This document shows positions 51,301 through 59,655 of a stretch of DNA of 64,000 nucleotides, piece after piece. The DNA comes from Streptomyces sp. ISL-98 (GTDB lineage: Bacteria; Actinomycetota; Actinomycetes; Streptomycetales; Streptomycetaceae). A program made the translations under genes and the position numbers. Each line of letters begins with the position of its first letter. Positions within the stretch are counted from its first letter, which is position 1. Location: positions 124,001 through 188,000 of the forward strand of contig NZ_JAGGPB010000035.1 of NCBI RefSeq assembly GCF_018614055.1, given 5' to 3'. The notes below the pieces were generated by a model. It was given only the letters and a program-made list of their open reading frames with translations. It made no database searches and had not been told where the DNA came from.

Positions 51301-52718
51301 GGCCGGTCGGCGAGATCGTCTTCGCGGCGGCCGGCGGTCTCTCGACCCGCCCCGAGCAGGTGGAAATCAGCTCCCCGGACGGAGCGACAACGGCCTCGGT
51401 CGACGAGAACGGCCTGGCCCGCTTCGAGCCCATCACCACCGACCGCCTGGACATCACGGTCTCGCGCACCGCCCCGCTCACCGTGCACAACCCGGTGGCG
51501 GACGGCGAGATGCAGCTTCCGGTAGGCCTGAGCGAGGTCTACGTACCCGCTCTGAACGAATTCCGAGTCCCGCAACCCAACCCTTCTCAGACTTTCCGAC
51601 TCCCCTGCGGTCAGGGCCCGATCCTCGCGATCGACGGCACGCTGCACGCGACGAGCGCGAAGGGAAAGATCAGCGATCTGACAGAACGCCGCCCGATCAA
51701 GGTCTCGCTGTGCGCGGGCGAGCAGCGCAACGGCAAGGCGAGCCTGACCCCGGGCACGCACCGCGTGGAGGCGGGCGACGCGGGCCCCCTGGCCCTGACG
51801 GACATCACTCTGACCAAGGGCAAGCCGGCGCCGACGGCACGTGACTCCCGCCCGCTCTCGGTACAGGACGGCACGGGCGACCGCCGCTCGATACAGGTGG
51901 GCGAGGGCGAGGCCTCGTACCTCCAGCTGTACGAGAACGCGAACCCCGGCTGGCACGCCACCCTGAACGGCAAGGAGTTGCCCTCGGTACGGCTGGACGG
52001 CTGGCAGCAGGGCTGGCTGATCCCGGAGGGCTCGGGCGGCACGGTGCGCCTGGAGTACGGCCCGGCAAAGCTGTATGAGGCGGGGCTGATCGGCGGCGGA
52101 GCGGCGGTGCTGCTCCTGGCGGCCCTGACCCTGTTCCGCCGCAAGGCCACACCCGACCCCACCTCCACTCCTCCGCCCGCCCCGGGCCCGGTCCTTGGCG
52201 TGGCGGTACTCACGCTGGCGGTGGCTGTGGTGGCGGGCCCACTGGCGGTACTGGTCCCGGCGCTGGCCCTGCTGTCCCACTTCCGCCCGACCCTGCTGCC
52301 CCCGATCGCACTGCTGGCGATGGCGGCGGCGGGCACAGCGGCGGCCCTGGAAGCGGGGGCACCGGCGTCGGCGGACGAGGGCGCGTTCGGCCCGGCGGCG
52401 CAACTCCTGGCGCTCACGGCACTGGTGGCGGCCTTGGTAACGACAACCCGCAACGCGACCCACGAGCCCCCAAACCCGAACACCCCCCGCACTCCCGGAG
52501 CACCGGCCACTGCGCCCGCCACCCCCGTCGGCGGAGAGGGAGGCACACCCACCACCCCATCCGCACCCGAAGTCCCGACCGCCCCGCCCCCGCCCCCAGC
52601 CGGAAGCGCGCCGGCAACCTCAACCGACGCCGGCGGCGCTGTCACCTCCCAGCCCCTCCCCACGGTGGCATTTGCGGCTCCGCCGCGTGGCGGGGGCAAG
52701 CTCGGGAAGGGCAGCTAA
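48369..52718 (+). CDS. giant AftD-like (DUF3367) arabinofuranosyltransferase-family protein
   Basis: A 1449-residue membrane protein. An N-terminal GT-C-like region (about 30-420) has nine or more helices, starting RRWLFGFWAVVLLAFLAVSPGR, with the family segment SRSGFGGIFDQYVGYAFPMLPFY, a loop GINGENFLPYVEQAETTTATM and IYKFQPGLAL. Large extracytoplasmic domains include an F5/8-type or CBM-like fold (YDPVNAFDGNPDTAWTEGSA near 740). C-terminal helices follow near 1240-1360 and a Pro/Ala/Thr-rich tail. In mycobacteria AftD adds alpha-1,3 arabinofuranose to arabinogalactan. Streptomyces lacks that polymer, so another glycan or teichoic-type polymer is the likely acceptor. Confidence 0.92.
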   Translation: MTSTLQAPPRTPPPGPPPAPDPADPRSRRWLFGFWAVVLLAFLAVSPGRMTFETKLGVALDPFKFLSDLGELWHSRSGFGGIFDQYVGYAFPMLPFYALADLVQLPVWLAERLWLSIIVATAFWGALRLAERLRIGSAPARLLGAVAYALWPTYTIVIGSTSAAALPGALLPWVLLPLTDPRTSARIAALRSALLVTCMGGVNAASTLAALLPVGLYLLSRPGGPRRRALIGWWVPGVLLATAWWVVPLLMLGINGENFLPYVEQAETTTATMSATELLRGAGNWTAYLHFGEAWLPAGWTVATSVVAVLGSAFAAALGLAGLARRDMPERRWLLLVVLSVAVVTLAGYGGSLGAPFHSAVQDWLNSWLVPFRNIYKFQPGLALALVLGLMHVTAVAAERRGARPLPGRRFAPLVAALLVMPGLALPYVNGSILQPGSFSKLPGHWEATADWLKKYSPDSRALVVPATAHGIYTWGSPIDQPLDVLADSRWGQRDYVPFGTPGNRRAMDAVEQALMSGTQVPGLSDYLARAGLHYVVVRNDLDPDQIGYVPPQTVKRTLEESGYRRVTGFGPVLTGGRIPDDTPVQVEGLYPRQQAVEIYQPPTSARPGPAALKPVADTTVVSGGPEALLRLSADAAMRERPAVLTGDSHPGLGDPAVQATADGLRRADTRFGLVNSNTSYTYTAEERNHPGSVQDPGRTPRQILPTKGIAHQTTSVLRGADSVTASSSGNWLFHLPQYDPVNAFDGNPDTAWTEGSAASPTGEWLRIAFEGTVSVPSSIRLTPLPGDGVRAAPTVVRVETNRGSETSPLQPNGMPQSVKAPPGDASWLRITITGAQQGRPGLMGAGFSAVDIPGVQVTRLLSLPSDADPDLISLHRGSDPGGLSPVSAEVGLHRQFTTRTGGAYALKATALPVPGDALDELLYRLAPEQRRRVTATADSTARLGASLTPRNLVDGDLTTSWIAGDRAVLHLRWPGKRPVGEIVFAAAGGLSTRPEQVEISSPDGATTASVDENGLARFEPITTDRLDITVSRTAPLTVHNPVADGEMQLPVGLSEVYVPALNEFRVPQPNPSQTFRLPCGQGPILAIDGTLHATSAKGKISDLTERRPIKVSLCAGEQRNGKASLTPGTHRVEAGDAGPLALTDITLTKGKPAPTARDSRPLSVQDGTGDRRSIQVGEGEASYLQLYENANPGWHATLNGKELPSVRLDGWQQGWLIPEGSGGTVRLEYGPAKLYEAGLIGGGAAVLLLAALTLFRRKATPDPTSTPPPAPGPVLGVAVLTLAVAVVAGPLAVLVPALALLSHFRPTLLPPIALLAMAAAGTAAALEAGAPASADEGAFGPAAQLLALTALVAALVTTTRNATHEPPNPNTPRTPGAPATAPATPVGGEGGTPTTPSAPEVPTAPPPPPAGSAPATSTDAGGAVTSQPLPTVAFAAPPRGGGKLGKGS

Positions 52719-52852
52719 TGCACGGAGCCGACCGACACCTGGATGCCGCAGGCCACGGCCCACGACGAGCCCCACGCCGCTTCGTAATCCGGGTTGCGGG
52801 AGGGGACGTGCAGGGGCGCTCCCCGCAGGGTGTCGAACACAGTTTGGGCGGC
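52715..52852 (-). pseudogene. coding-like minus-strand fragment in the intergenic gap
   Basis: About 45 codons with high GC3 bias end at a TAG at 52715-52717. The readable protein part includes GREPC-like sequence, then AAQTVFDTLRGAPLHVPSRN, PDYEAAWGSSWAVACG and IQVSVGSVH. There is no convincing start codon. It lies in the 367-base gap between the AftD-like stop and the acyltransferase gene, with a 30-bp direct repeat (52899-52928 and 52991-53020) beyond. It is a remnant or a small real gene; the family is not recognised. Confidence 0.35.
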
Positions 52853-53085
52853 GTACAAACAACTCTCCCGCCCGTTCGGCACCCGAGGAGACGCCCCAGC
52901 GCGGCACCGACCCCAAAGCCACCGCACCACGCCCCGCATCCGACGCAGCCGCACGAAGCCCGGCAGGCCCCCAGGGGCCGAACGGCGCGAGCGCGGCACT
53001 GACCCCAAAGCCACCGCACCCGCCCGCCCCGCCAACCGCACCGCAAGCCCCGACCCCTACGCCGACCCTCCGACGGGAACGGAAG

Positions 53086-54411
53086 ATGACCGCACTTCAG
53101 CACCCCGCCCGCCCCGGAGGCCCACCGCAGCCCCCGCACGCCCGTGTGCCCTTCACCGTCGTCGACGAAGTAACCCGGCACTGCCTGCAACCCCGTGAGC
53201 CCGAGACCGTACACATCGAGGTCCACCTCCCCACGCAGCCCGACCCCGCCCGCCTGCGCGCCGCCTTCGCCGAGGCCTTGCGCCGCCACCCCCGCATCCT
53301 GATGCGGGAGGCGCCCGGCCCCTGGTACCGGCGCCGGTACGAGTGGGAGCTCACCCGGACCCCCGACACCGACGTCGTAACGTTCCCGCCGGCCACCCCG
53401 GACGCACTGCCCCGCGCCCGCGAGCGCGCCCTCGCCTTCGCTCCGCCCCTCGCCCTCTCCCCACCCGTACGCCTTGAAGTGATCGGCCGCGTACTTCTCC
53501 TGACGGTCAACCACACCGCCCTCGACGGCCCCGCCTGCCTCCGCGTCCTCGCCACCGCCGCCGAGCTGTACAGCGGCCACAGCGAAGGCAACGCCCCCGC
53601 GACCGCCGCCCCCGCGCGCCCCGCCGCACCGCAGTCGCCCCAGGATCAGCCCGGCCCCCTGAGCGGCACCGGATTCGCCCCTATCGCACGCGTAGCCCCC
53701 GGCTCGCCCACTGTCGCCGGCGGCAACGGGATGCTGATCACCGAGCTCCCCGTACCCAGCCGCCCGCGCACCGCGCCGTACACGGTCAATGACCAGCTCA
53801 TGGTCGCCACGGCCCGCATGATCGCCCACTGGAACAACGAACACGACCGCCCCCCACGCCCCATGCGCATCACGATGCCGGTGGACGACCGCCCCCGCGG
53901 CCCGGACATGCCGATAGGCAACGGCACCCGCTTGGTAGAAGTCCCCTTCACGCCAAAGGAGTTGGCAACGCACACCACCCCCAGCCTCCTGCACCTCACC
54001 GCCCGCCGCACCCGCGCCCTCAAGGCCCTGCCCCGCCCCCAGCTAGGCCACGGCGCGGCCCTGCTCACCGCCCCTGTACTACCGGTCGGCGTCCGCGCGG
54101 CGATCACGCGCGGCCTGCGCAGAGCCGTCGCACCGTGGACCTCGACCACACTCCTGAGCAACATCGGCCGTGTCCCGTACCCCCTGGACTTCGGCGAGGG
54201 CACAGGCCGGGCGACAGCCGTCTGGTTCTCCGCGCCGGCCCGGATGCCACGCGGCCTGACGGTCACCACGGCAAGCACAGCGGGCAAGCTGCATCTGGCC
54301 CTGCGCTGGTCCAGCGCACTGCTCGGCGCCGGCGACGGCGAGCGGCTGCGCGACCTGTTCACGGAGTACCTCGCCGCAACCGCGACCGCAGAGGGAGGCG
54401 AAACCCAGTGA
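53086..54411 (+). CDS. condensation-fold acyltransferase
   Basis: A 441-residue protein of the condensation/PapA/WES superfamily. The active-site motif is NHTALDGPA, with the second His and Asp-Gly of HHxxxDG retained and the first His changed to Asn. The second-half motif PMRITMPVDDRPRGPDMPIGNG and the end NIGRVPYPLDFG match acyltransferases of this fold. It would transfer an acyl group onto a hydroxyl or amine. ATG 53086 is preceded by GGGAACGGAAG. It is coupled to the following methyltransferase (GTGA). Confidence 0.88.
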   Translation: MTALQHPARPGGPPQPPHARVPFTVVDEVTRHCLQPREPETVHIEVHLPTQPDPARLRAAFAEALRRHPRILMREAPGPWYRRRYEWELTRTPDTDVVTFPPATPDALPRARERALAFAPPLALSPPVRLEVIGRVLLLTVNHTALDGPACLRVLATAAELYSGHSEGNAPATAAPARPAAPQSPQDQPGPLSGTGFAPIARVAPGSPTVAGGNGMLITELPVPSRPRTAPYTVNDQLMVATARMIAHWNNEHDRPPRPMRITMPVDDRPRGPDMPIGNGTRLVEVPFTPKELATHTTPSLLHLTARRTRALKALPRPQLGHGAALLTAPVLPVGVRAAITRGLRRAVAPWTSTTLLSNIGRVPYPLDFGEGTGRATAVWFSAPARMPRGLTVTTASTAGKLHLALRWSSALLGAGDGERLRDLFTEYLAATATAEGGETQ

Positions 54412-55154
54412 AAAGCACATCCGCACCACCACGCCCACCCACCCTCCGCGACTTCTACGAGGACCCCACCGTCCCCGTAGCCTCCGGCGCCCCCCGCAGC
54501 CTGCGCCAGGCACGCATGCTGGCCGCCGCCCTGGGGCCGCCCACTCCCCCGGCCACGGTCCTGGACATCGGCTGCGGCGACGGCACCGCGGCCGCCACCG
54601 CCACGCCGCTCCTCCGCGGGCACCGAATCATCGGCGTCGACTGGTCGCAGGACGCGCTGCGCCGCGCATCGACCCGTATCGAACACGTAATACGGGGCGA
54701 ACTGACCGACGGCGGCCTCCCGTTCGGCAACGGCGCCGCGCAAGCGATCCTCTTCAGCGAGGTCATCGAGCACCTGGTGGACCCGGACAGCGCCCTCGAC
54801 GAACTGCGCCGCGTACTGGCCCCCGGCGGCCATCTGATGCTCTCCACCCCCAACCTCGCGGCCTGGTACAACCGCGCACTGCTCCTCGCCGGAGTCCAGC
54901 CCGTCTTCTCGGAGGTGAGCCTGCGCGCGATCCACGGCCGCCCCGGCCGCGAAGTCGTAGGCCACCTACGCCTCTACACGGCCCGCGCGCTGCGAGAGTT
55001 CCTGACAGCCTCCGGCTTCGAGGTAATAAGAATCGCCGGAGCCCCGTTCCACGGCGTACCACGCGCCCTGCGCCCCCTCGACCGCCTCGCCTGCGCCGCA
55101 CCGAGCGCCGCGTCGATCCTGCTCGCGCACGCCCGCCGCCGCGCCGGGGACTGA
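54408..55154 (+). CDS. SAM-dependent methyltransferase
   Basis: A 248-residue class I methyltransferase. GTG 54408 overlaps the acyltransferase stop, with GAGGGAGG 14 bases before. Motif I is TVLDIGCGDGTAAATATPLL, then IIGVDWSQDALRRAST, AILFSEVIEHLVDP and PGGHLMLSTPNLAAWYNR. The C-terminal RALREFLTASGFEVIRIAG is typical of lipid or polyketide O-methyltransferases. The next gene starts five bases after its stop. Confidence 0.93.
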   Translation: MKSTSAPPRPPTLRDFYEDPTVPVASGAPRSLRQARMLAAALGPPTPPATVLDIGCGDGTAAATATPLLRGHRIIGVDWSQDALRRASTRIEHVIRGELTDGGLPFGNGAAQAILFSEVIEHLVDPDSALDELRRVLAPGGHLMLSTPNLAAWYNRALLLAGVQPVFSEVSLRAIHGRPGREVVGHLRLYTARALREFLTASGFEVIRIAGAPFHGVPRALRPLDRLACAAPSAASILLAHARRRAGD

Positions 55155-55159
55155 GCCGG

Positions 55160-56077
55160 ATGTGGTGGGGCGTAGCCTCCGCACTCCTCGCGAACGTGCT
55201 GTACAGCACGGGCTTCGTCCTGGAGAAACGCGCCCTGGCCGCGCTCCCCGCCCTGAACGTCCGCCGCCCGGCGCACCTGATCCGCCAACTCCTCGGCAGC
55301 CCACTCTGGCTGGCCGGCTCATTCGCACTGGCAGCCGGCTTCGCCGCCCAGCTCATCGTCTACCGAACCCTCCCGATGGCCGCCGCCCAGGCCCTCTTCG
55401 TCTCCGGCCTGGTCCTGCTCCTCCTGCTCTCCTCCGCCGCCCTGGGCGAACGCACCTCACACCGCGAGCGCTACGCCATAGTCGCGATCCTGCTGGCGCT
55501 CCTCATGGTGGTCGGCTCACTCAGCCAGAGAACGGACAGCATCGGCCACAGCTCCCCCGCCCCCCTGATCCTCCTGATCAGCGGCTTCTCACTCGCCGCA
55601 GGCTTCTCGCTGTACGTCAGCACAGAGCGCCGATCGGCCCGCCGCCACCGGCCGCCCACCTCCGGCGTCGAGTACGGCGTAGCGGTGGGCCTGGTCTACG
55701 GCGTGAGCTCACTGGCGATCAAGGGCGTATCGGCGCACCTGACCCTCACCGACCCGACAGGCACCGCACTGGCACTACTGAAGTCCCCGTACCCGTACCT
55801 ACTGCTCATCACGGGAGCCACGGGCCTGGTCCTCTCCCAAACCGCACTCCAGCGCTGCCGGGCGTCACTCATCGTGCCGGTGTGCACAACAACGTCCTGT
55901 CTCTACACGGCCGTCCTCGGCACGTTCGCCTTCGGCGAGTCCCTGCCGACCGACCCACTGCGCCTGACCCTCCGCCTGGCAGGCGCAGCGCTGGCAGTGG
56001 CAGTGCTCCTCACACTCACCACCAACACTCCCCAACCCACCTCACCACCAAGGCAGTTGACCCATGAACCCCGATGA
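55160..56077 (+). CDS. EamA-like/DMT-superfamily transporter
   Basis: A 305-residue protein with about ten helices, starting MWWGVASALLANVLYSTGFVLEKRALA. YRTLPMAAAQALFVSGLVLLLLLSSAALGERTSH is the EamA repeat end, and a second half contains SSLAIKGVSAHLT and AALAVAVLLTL. It may flip or export a glycolipid intermediate of this operon. The gene overlaps Trm112 by 14 bases, so both are in one transcript. Confidence 0.87.
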   Translation: MWWGVASALLANVLYSTGFVLEKRALAALPALNVRRPAHLIRQLLGSPLWLAGSFALAAGFAAQLIVYRTLPMAAAQALFVSGLVLLLLLSSAALGERTSHRERYAIVAILLALLMVVGSLSQRTDSIGHSSPAPLILLISGFSLAAGFSLYVSTERRSARRHRPPTSGVEYGVAVGLVYGVSSLAIKGVSAHLTLTDPTGTALALLKSPYPYLLLITGATGLVLSQTALQRCRASLIVPVCTTTSCLYTAVLGTFAFGESLPTDPLRLTLRLAGAALAVAVLLTLTTNTPQPTSPPRQLTHEPR

Positions 56078-56270
56078 CCCCCTGCTGAAGATCCTCGCCT
56101 GCCCGCTGGACAAGGGCCCCCTGACCCTCCTCCCCCTGGAGGACACCCTCTACAACCCCCGCCTGCGCCGCCGCTACCCCATAGTCGACGGCATCCCCCA
56201 ACTGCTCCCGTCCTCGGGCGAACAGGTGCCGGAGGCGGAACACCACCGCCTGCTGAACCAGCTGAACTAA
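56064..56270 (+). CDS. Trm112/YcaR-family small protein
   Basis: A 68-residue protein: LLKILACPLDKGPLTLLPLED, then RRRYPIVDGIPQLLP. This is the Trm112 signature; the bacterial form activates methyltransferases. That is apt, since two methyltransferases lie in the same operon. It starts inside the EamA gene (ATG 56064) and its TAA abuts the IS element at 56270. Confidence 0.93.
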   Translation: MNPDDPLLKILACPLDKGPLTLLPLEDTLYNPRLRRRYPIVDGIPQLLPSSGEQVPEAEHHRLLNQLN

Positions 56271-57377
56271 CGGCCTCGGGGGAAATTGAGATCTGGGCGT
56301 GGTGGCCTGGCGGTTCGGCTGGTGGTGATCAGCAGGCAGTGTCGCGGACGAGGACGAGCTCGGTGCTCGTCTGTCGGCGGGTGGCCCGCTGGGCGGATCG
56401 GTCGGATACGAGACAGGCGATCGCGAGGTGGGTCTCGGCGTAGGTGTCGCGCCGTCCGGTGAACCTGCGCAGGGGCGCCCACTGGCGGAGCTCGGCGTTG
56501 GTGTGCTCGACGCAGATCCGGGCCGAGGACTGGCGGCGCCTGGCCTCCTGCCAGGCGTACTTGTCGCCGTCGCACGCCTCCTCCGCGGGCTTCTTCGGCG
56601 GTGCGCTGACCTGGTCGGGGAACTCCTTGGCCAGCCCCTGGTATCCGGAGTCGACCCGGGCCTTGACGTGGGACGGGTCCGGAACTGCTCGCCGATGCCC
56701 TCGGTGCGTAACGCGGTCTGATCGTGAACGCGGCCCGGCCGTACCACGCCGGACAGCAGCATGCGGCCCTGGCCGTCGCTGAACGTGGTGGTCTTGATGG
56801 TGTTCTGCCTGCGCTTGCCGGAGATGAACGCTTGGCGGCCCGGGCGCCCCGCCTGAGGGCGGCGGACCTGAGTCTCGGCCCCGTCCATCCGCAGCTCGAT
56901 GCCCTCGGCCTCGGCATAGGCGAAGACGTCCTCCAGGGTCTTCAGCCGCAGTCCCGCCCGATCGGGTACGGCGAACCCGCGGGCCGCGAGGAGCGGACGG
57001 ACCTGACGGGTGGCCTCGGAGACGGTGGAGCGGTCCACGGCGAAGAGTTCGGCGAGGACCGCGTGCGGCAACTGGTGGCGCAGATGGACCAGGGTGACCA
57101 GCAGCCGGTCGAAAAAGACCAGCTTCGGGTTGCGCCCAGCCCCTTCCGCCCGTCGGCGCGGGCCACCCCGTGCCGCACGCAGCGCGGACTGGCGGGCCGC
57201 TTCCCACGGTCCGGCGAGTTCGGCGAACAACTCGCCGAAATGTGCGCGGGAGACACCGGACAGGGCAGGATGGGAACAGACCGCACGGGCCCAGGTCAGC
57301 TTCACAACTCACCCAACCCGTGTGGTCCTTCTCATGTCACGGCTCGACCGGGGCGATCACGATTTCCCCGAGGTCGT
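56270..57377. mobile_element. insertion sequence (IS5/IS4-like, IS copy 1)
   Basis: Bounded by terminal inverted repeats: on the left ACGGCCTCGGGGGAAATTGA (from 56270), on the right a diverged complement ending CCCCGAGGTCGTT near 57370-57378. It carries one transposase region on the minus strand. The element is about 1.1 kb and ends directly at the Trm112 stop codon. A third end of the same type is at 58457-58502 in inverted orientation. Confidence 0.8.
56329..57305 (-). pseudogene. IS transposase split by a frameshift
   Basis: From GTG 57305 the frame reads VKLTWARAVCSHPALSGVS, LVTLVHLRHQLPHAVLAELFAVDRSTVSEATRQVRPLL (HTH) and IELRMDGAETQVRRPQ (first catalytic Asp), then QAFISGKRRQNTIKTTTF. 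Near 56685 homology moves to the neighbouring frame (HVKARVDSGYQGLAKEFP with a second Asp, then ICVEHTNAELRQWAPLRRF, Glu) to a TGA at 56329. Whether this is decay or programmed frameshifting cannot be told; I saw no obvious slippery run. Confidence 0.85.
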
Positions 57378-57526
57378 TGGACGCATTGCGGCGATCACCG
57401 AGTTGCTGGAACGGGGGGCTCCGGTTGAAACGATCATGTGCCGCACCAGCGCCGCTGTCTCCGGCCGCCTGATACAGGGGCCGACCCGTGGACCGGCTGT
57501 CGCCCCCTGTCGCTACGGTGACCCGC

Positions 57527-58243
57527 ATGACCGATACCAAGTACTGGACTTCTGCGCCGGACCGGATAGTTCGCGGCTCGATGGGCCTGTGCCACCTGAC
57601 GGTGGCCCAGTCGCCGTTCAACGTCGATGCACGCAGCCTCCCGCCTCAAGACCCGGCGTGGGCACGTGCGTTCGCCGAGTCGTTCGAGGGCATTGAGGAG
57701 GTGTTGGAAGACCTCGGCCCGCGCTCCGTGCAGACCCCGTTGCCCTCAGCGGTGCGTGCCGATCTGGACATCGTCCATGCCGCCGCGTGGGGGGGCATGT
57801 TGAGCATCGTGAATCCGGCGTTCGCGACCGACGGGAATGACGAGCCGCTGAGGTCGGCGGCCGGTGCGCTGCGTGAGCGATTCCCCAATGCGCGGATCGT
57901 GGGCCGGGTCGCCTACCACGGTGGCATGGAGCACACCGAGGACATCGTGTGGCTGCCGGACGGCGCCATGTTCCACGCCTCCGGCTGGCCCGGGGACGAG
58001 CCGTTCGTCGTCAGCGGTGACGCGAAGGCGGTGATCGCCTCCCTGGATCTCAAGAGCTGGATGCTCGACAACGCCGGCGTCGACCTGAACGAGGCACTGA
58101 ACGAAATCGAGTGGTCCCGCCTGGCGGGTCTGGCGCTGGGCCATTCAGACCCGTGGGGGTGGGAGGAGATGCAGGCCACCGCGTTCCGCGTGCAGCATTC
58201 GGAGGACGCGGTGCGGGACATGGAGGGCCTGTACTTCATCTAG
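57527..58243 (+). CDS. hypothetical Streptomyces protein between two IS copies
   Basis: A 238-residue soluble protein from ATG 57527. Contains WTSAPDRIVRGSMGLCHLTV, FPNARIVGRVAYHGGMEHTEDIVWLPDGAMFHASGWPGDE and a C-terminal LFLE-like acidic part (HSEDAVRDMEGLYFI). It resembles a Streptomyces family of unknown function (perhaps DUF6333); not certain. It is isolated between IS copy 1 and an inverted IS fragment, so it may have been moved with them. Bases 57378-57526 show no gene I can support. Confidence 0.78.
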   Translation: MTDTKYWTSAPDRIVRGSMGLCHLTVAQSPFNVDARSLPPQDPAWARAFAESFEGIEEVLEDLGPRSVQTPLPSAVRADLDIVHAAAWGGMLSIVNPAFATDGNDEPLRSAAGALRERFPNARIVGRVAYHGGMEHTEDIVWLPDGAMFHASGWPGDEPFVVSGDAKAVIASLDLKSWMLDNAGVDLNEALNEIEWSRLAGLALGHSDPWGWEEMQATAFRVQHSEDAVRDMEGLYFI

Positions 58244-58298
58244 GGCGTAAGGCGGCGGCCACTGGCTGGAGGGTCCGAGGATCGAAACATCTGAACGC

Positions 58299-58502
58299 TT
58301 CACTGGACGGCGCGACACCTACGCACAGACCCACCTCGCGATCGCCGGTCTCGTATCCGACCGATCCGCCCAGCGGGCCACCCGCCGACAGACGAGCACC
58401 GAGCTCGTCCTCGTCCGCGACACTGCCTGCTGATCACCACCAGCCGAACCGCCAGGCCACCACGCCCAGATCTCAATTTCCCCCGAGGTCGTAAGACTTG
58501 TC
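58299..58502 (+). pseudogene. inverted 3' fragment of the same IS as copy 1
   Basis: The plus strand reads FTGRRDTYAQTHLAIAGLV and SDRSAQRATRRQTSTELV, ending LVRDTAC and TGA at 58432-58434. It continues through the IS end to 58502. This is nearly identical to the complement of 56270-56475, the end of copy 1. Only the last 45 codons of the transposase remain, in opposite orientation to copy 1. Confidence 0.93.
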
Positions 58503-58549
58503 CGGGCGATCTTGATGATCGCCCGGATGGAAGACCTGGGCGTACGCGG

Positions 58550-58999
58550 TCACGTGCGGCGGAACGTCTCCACGGGCAGGCCTGGACGCCAGAGGCGGAC
58601 GACGAGTTCGTCGCCCTCGACGGCTGTGAGCACGACCTCACGGAGATCGAGACGGAAGGCGTGGAAGTCACCCGGCGGCTCTTCGCCGGTCGTATAGATC
58701 TTCTTCTGCTCAGGGTCCGTCACCTCGAACGCGACCCCGGAGACCTTAGCGTCCCCTTCACCCGGATGGGCATGGATTGCGCACCGGCCGTCCCGCCGCA
58801 GATCCAGGGCTTTGACCGCGTTCAGCATCGATCCGAACGACAGTTCCGGCCCCCGGAAGGCGACCTCGGATCCACTGACGCGCGGCGACCCGCCCTTGCG
58901 CAATGTCGCCAAGATGTGCGTCTCGGCCTTCTCGAACCGAGCCCTCACCACAGACGCGAGGTCACTGGCCTCGCTCTCGAACTGCTCCCATGTCGCCAT
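58550..58999 (-). CDS. pyridoxamine 5'-phosphate-oxidase-like flavin-binding protein
   Basis: A 149-residue split-barrel protein of the PPOX class. ATWEQFESEASDLASVVRARFEKAETHILATLRKGGSPRVSG is the usual start, followed by FGSMLNAVKALDLRRDGRCAIHAHPGEGDAKVSG and EVVLTAVEGDELVVRLWRPG. This actinobacterial group binds FMN, F420 or haem; which one is unknown. ATG at 58999. Confidence 0.9.
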   Translation of the reverse strand: MATWEQFESEASDLASVVRARFEKAETHILATLRKGGSPRVSGSEVAFRGPELSFGSMLNAVKALDLRRDGRCAIHAHPGEGDAKVSGVAFEVTDPEQKKIYTTGEEPPGDFHAFRLDLREVVLTAVEGDELVVRLWRPGLPVETFRRT

Positions 59000-59056
59000 C
59001 CCCCCACTCTCGCACCGCAGATGGGACAGCGAAGAAGCGGTCCCCTGAATCGGACT

Positions 59057-59586
59057 GACTTGTATGACCCATCATGTGGCTGCTTCATGGCTGGCTCGTT
59101 GTTCCGGACATGGGGCGGGGCGATCTCACAGATGTTGACTGGGAACGGCTGCAGCCGTTCCTCCCGGTGAGCAACAGACGTTGCAGACCGACGGCGGGAC
59201 CATCGACAGGTGATCGATGGGATTCTGCACCGGGTGCGGACCGGGGTGCCGTGGCGTGATCTGCCCGAACGGTTCGGGCTCCGCGTCCCGAGGGGCGGAC
59301 TGGGCAGGTCCCGCAAGAAGCCGGACAGCCTTTCGGCCGACAAGGCATGCAGCAACGGACCTTGCCGCGAATACCTGAGACGTCGCAGGATCCCGCACAC
59401 CATCCCGGAGAAGACCGACAGCCAGGCCGCCCGCCTGCGCAGAGGCTCACGCGGCGGACTGCCACCCGGATTCGATGAGGAGCGGTACAAGAAACGCAAC
59501 ACCGTCGAACGAACGATCAACCGCCTCAAGCAGAACCGAGCCGTGGCCACCAGATACGACATCAAGCGTGGCTAACGTCTTCCTAG
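59057..59586 (+). mobile_element. internally deleted IS5-family insertion sequence
   Basis: A degenerate copy of an IS5-type transposase. MGRGDLTDVDWERLQPFLPV (from about 59110), then in a shifted frame QVIDGILHRVRTGVPWRDLP. A deletion of about 115 codons removes the first catalytic Asp regions. KKPDSLSADKACSNGPCREY, then RIPHTIPEKTDSQAARLR and FDEERYKKRNTVERTINRLK follow, and it stops at KRG plus TAA (59572-59574). The frame then continues by one base as VFLG into a CTAG at 59583-59586. It is certainly non-functional. Confidence 0.9.
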
Positions 59587-59655
59587 GAGCTGTCCGACGG
59601 GTCGGTCCCGACCAGGCTGGCACCGGCCCGCCGGCGTTCCTGGCGCCCCGGGCGC

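Noticed and set aside
48447..52463. 1338-codon minus-strand frame inside the AftD-like gene
   Set aside because: Arg/Gln/Gly-rich shadow frame of a high-GC gene with no domain signature.
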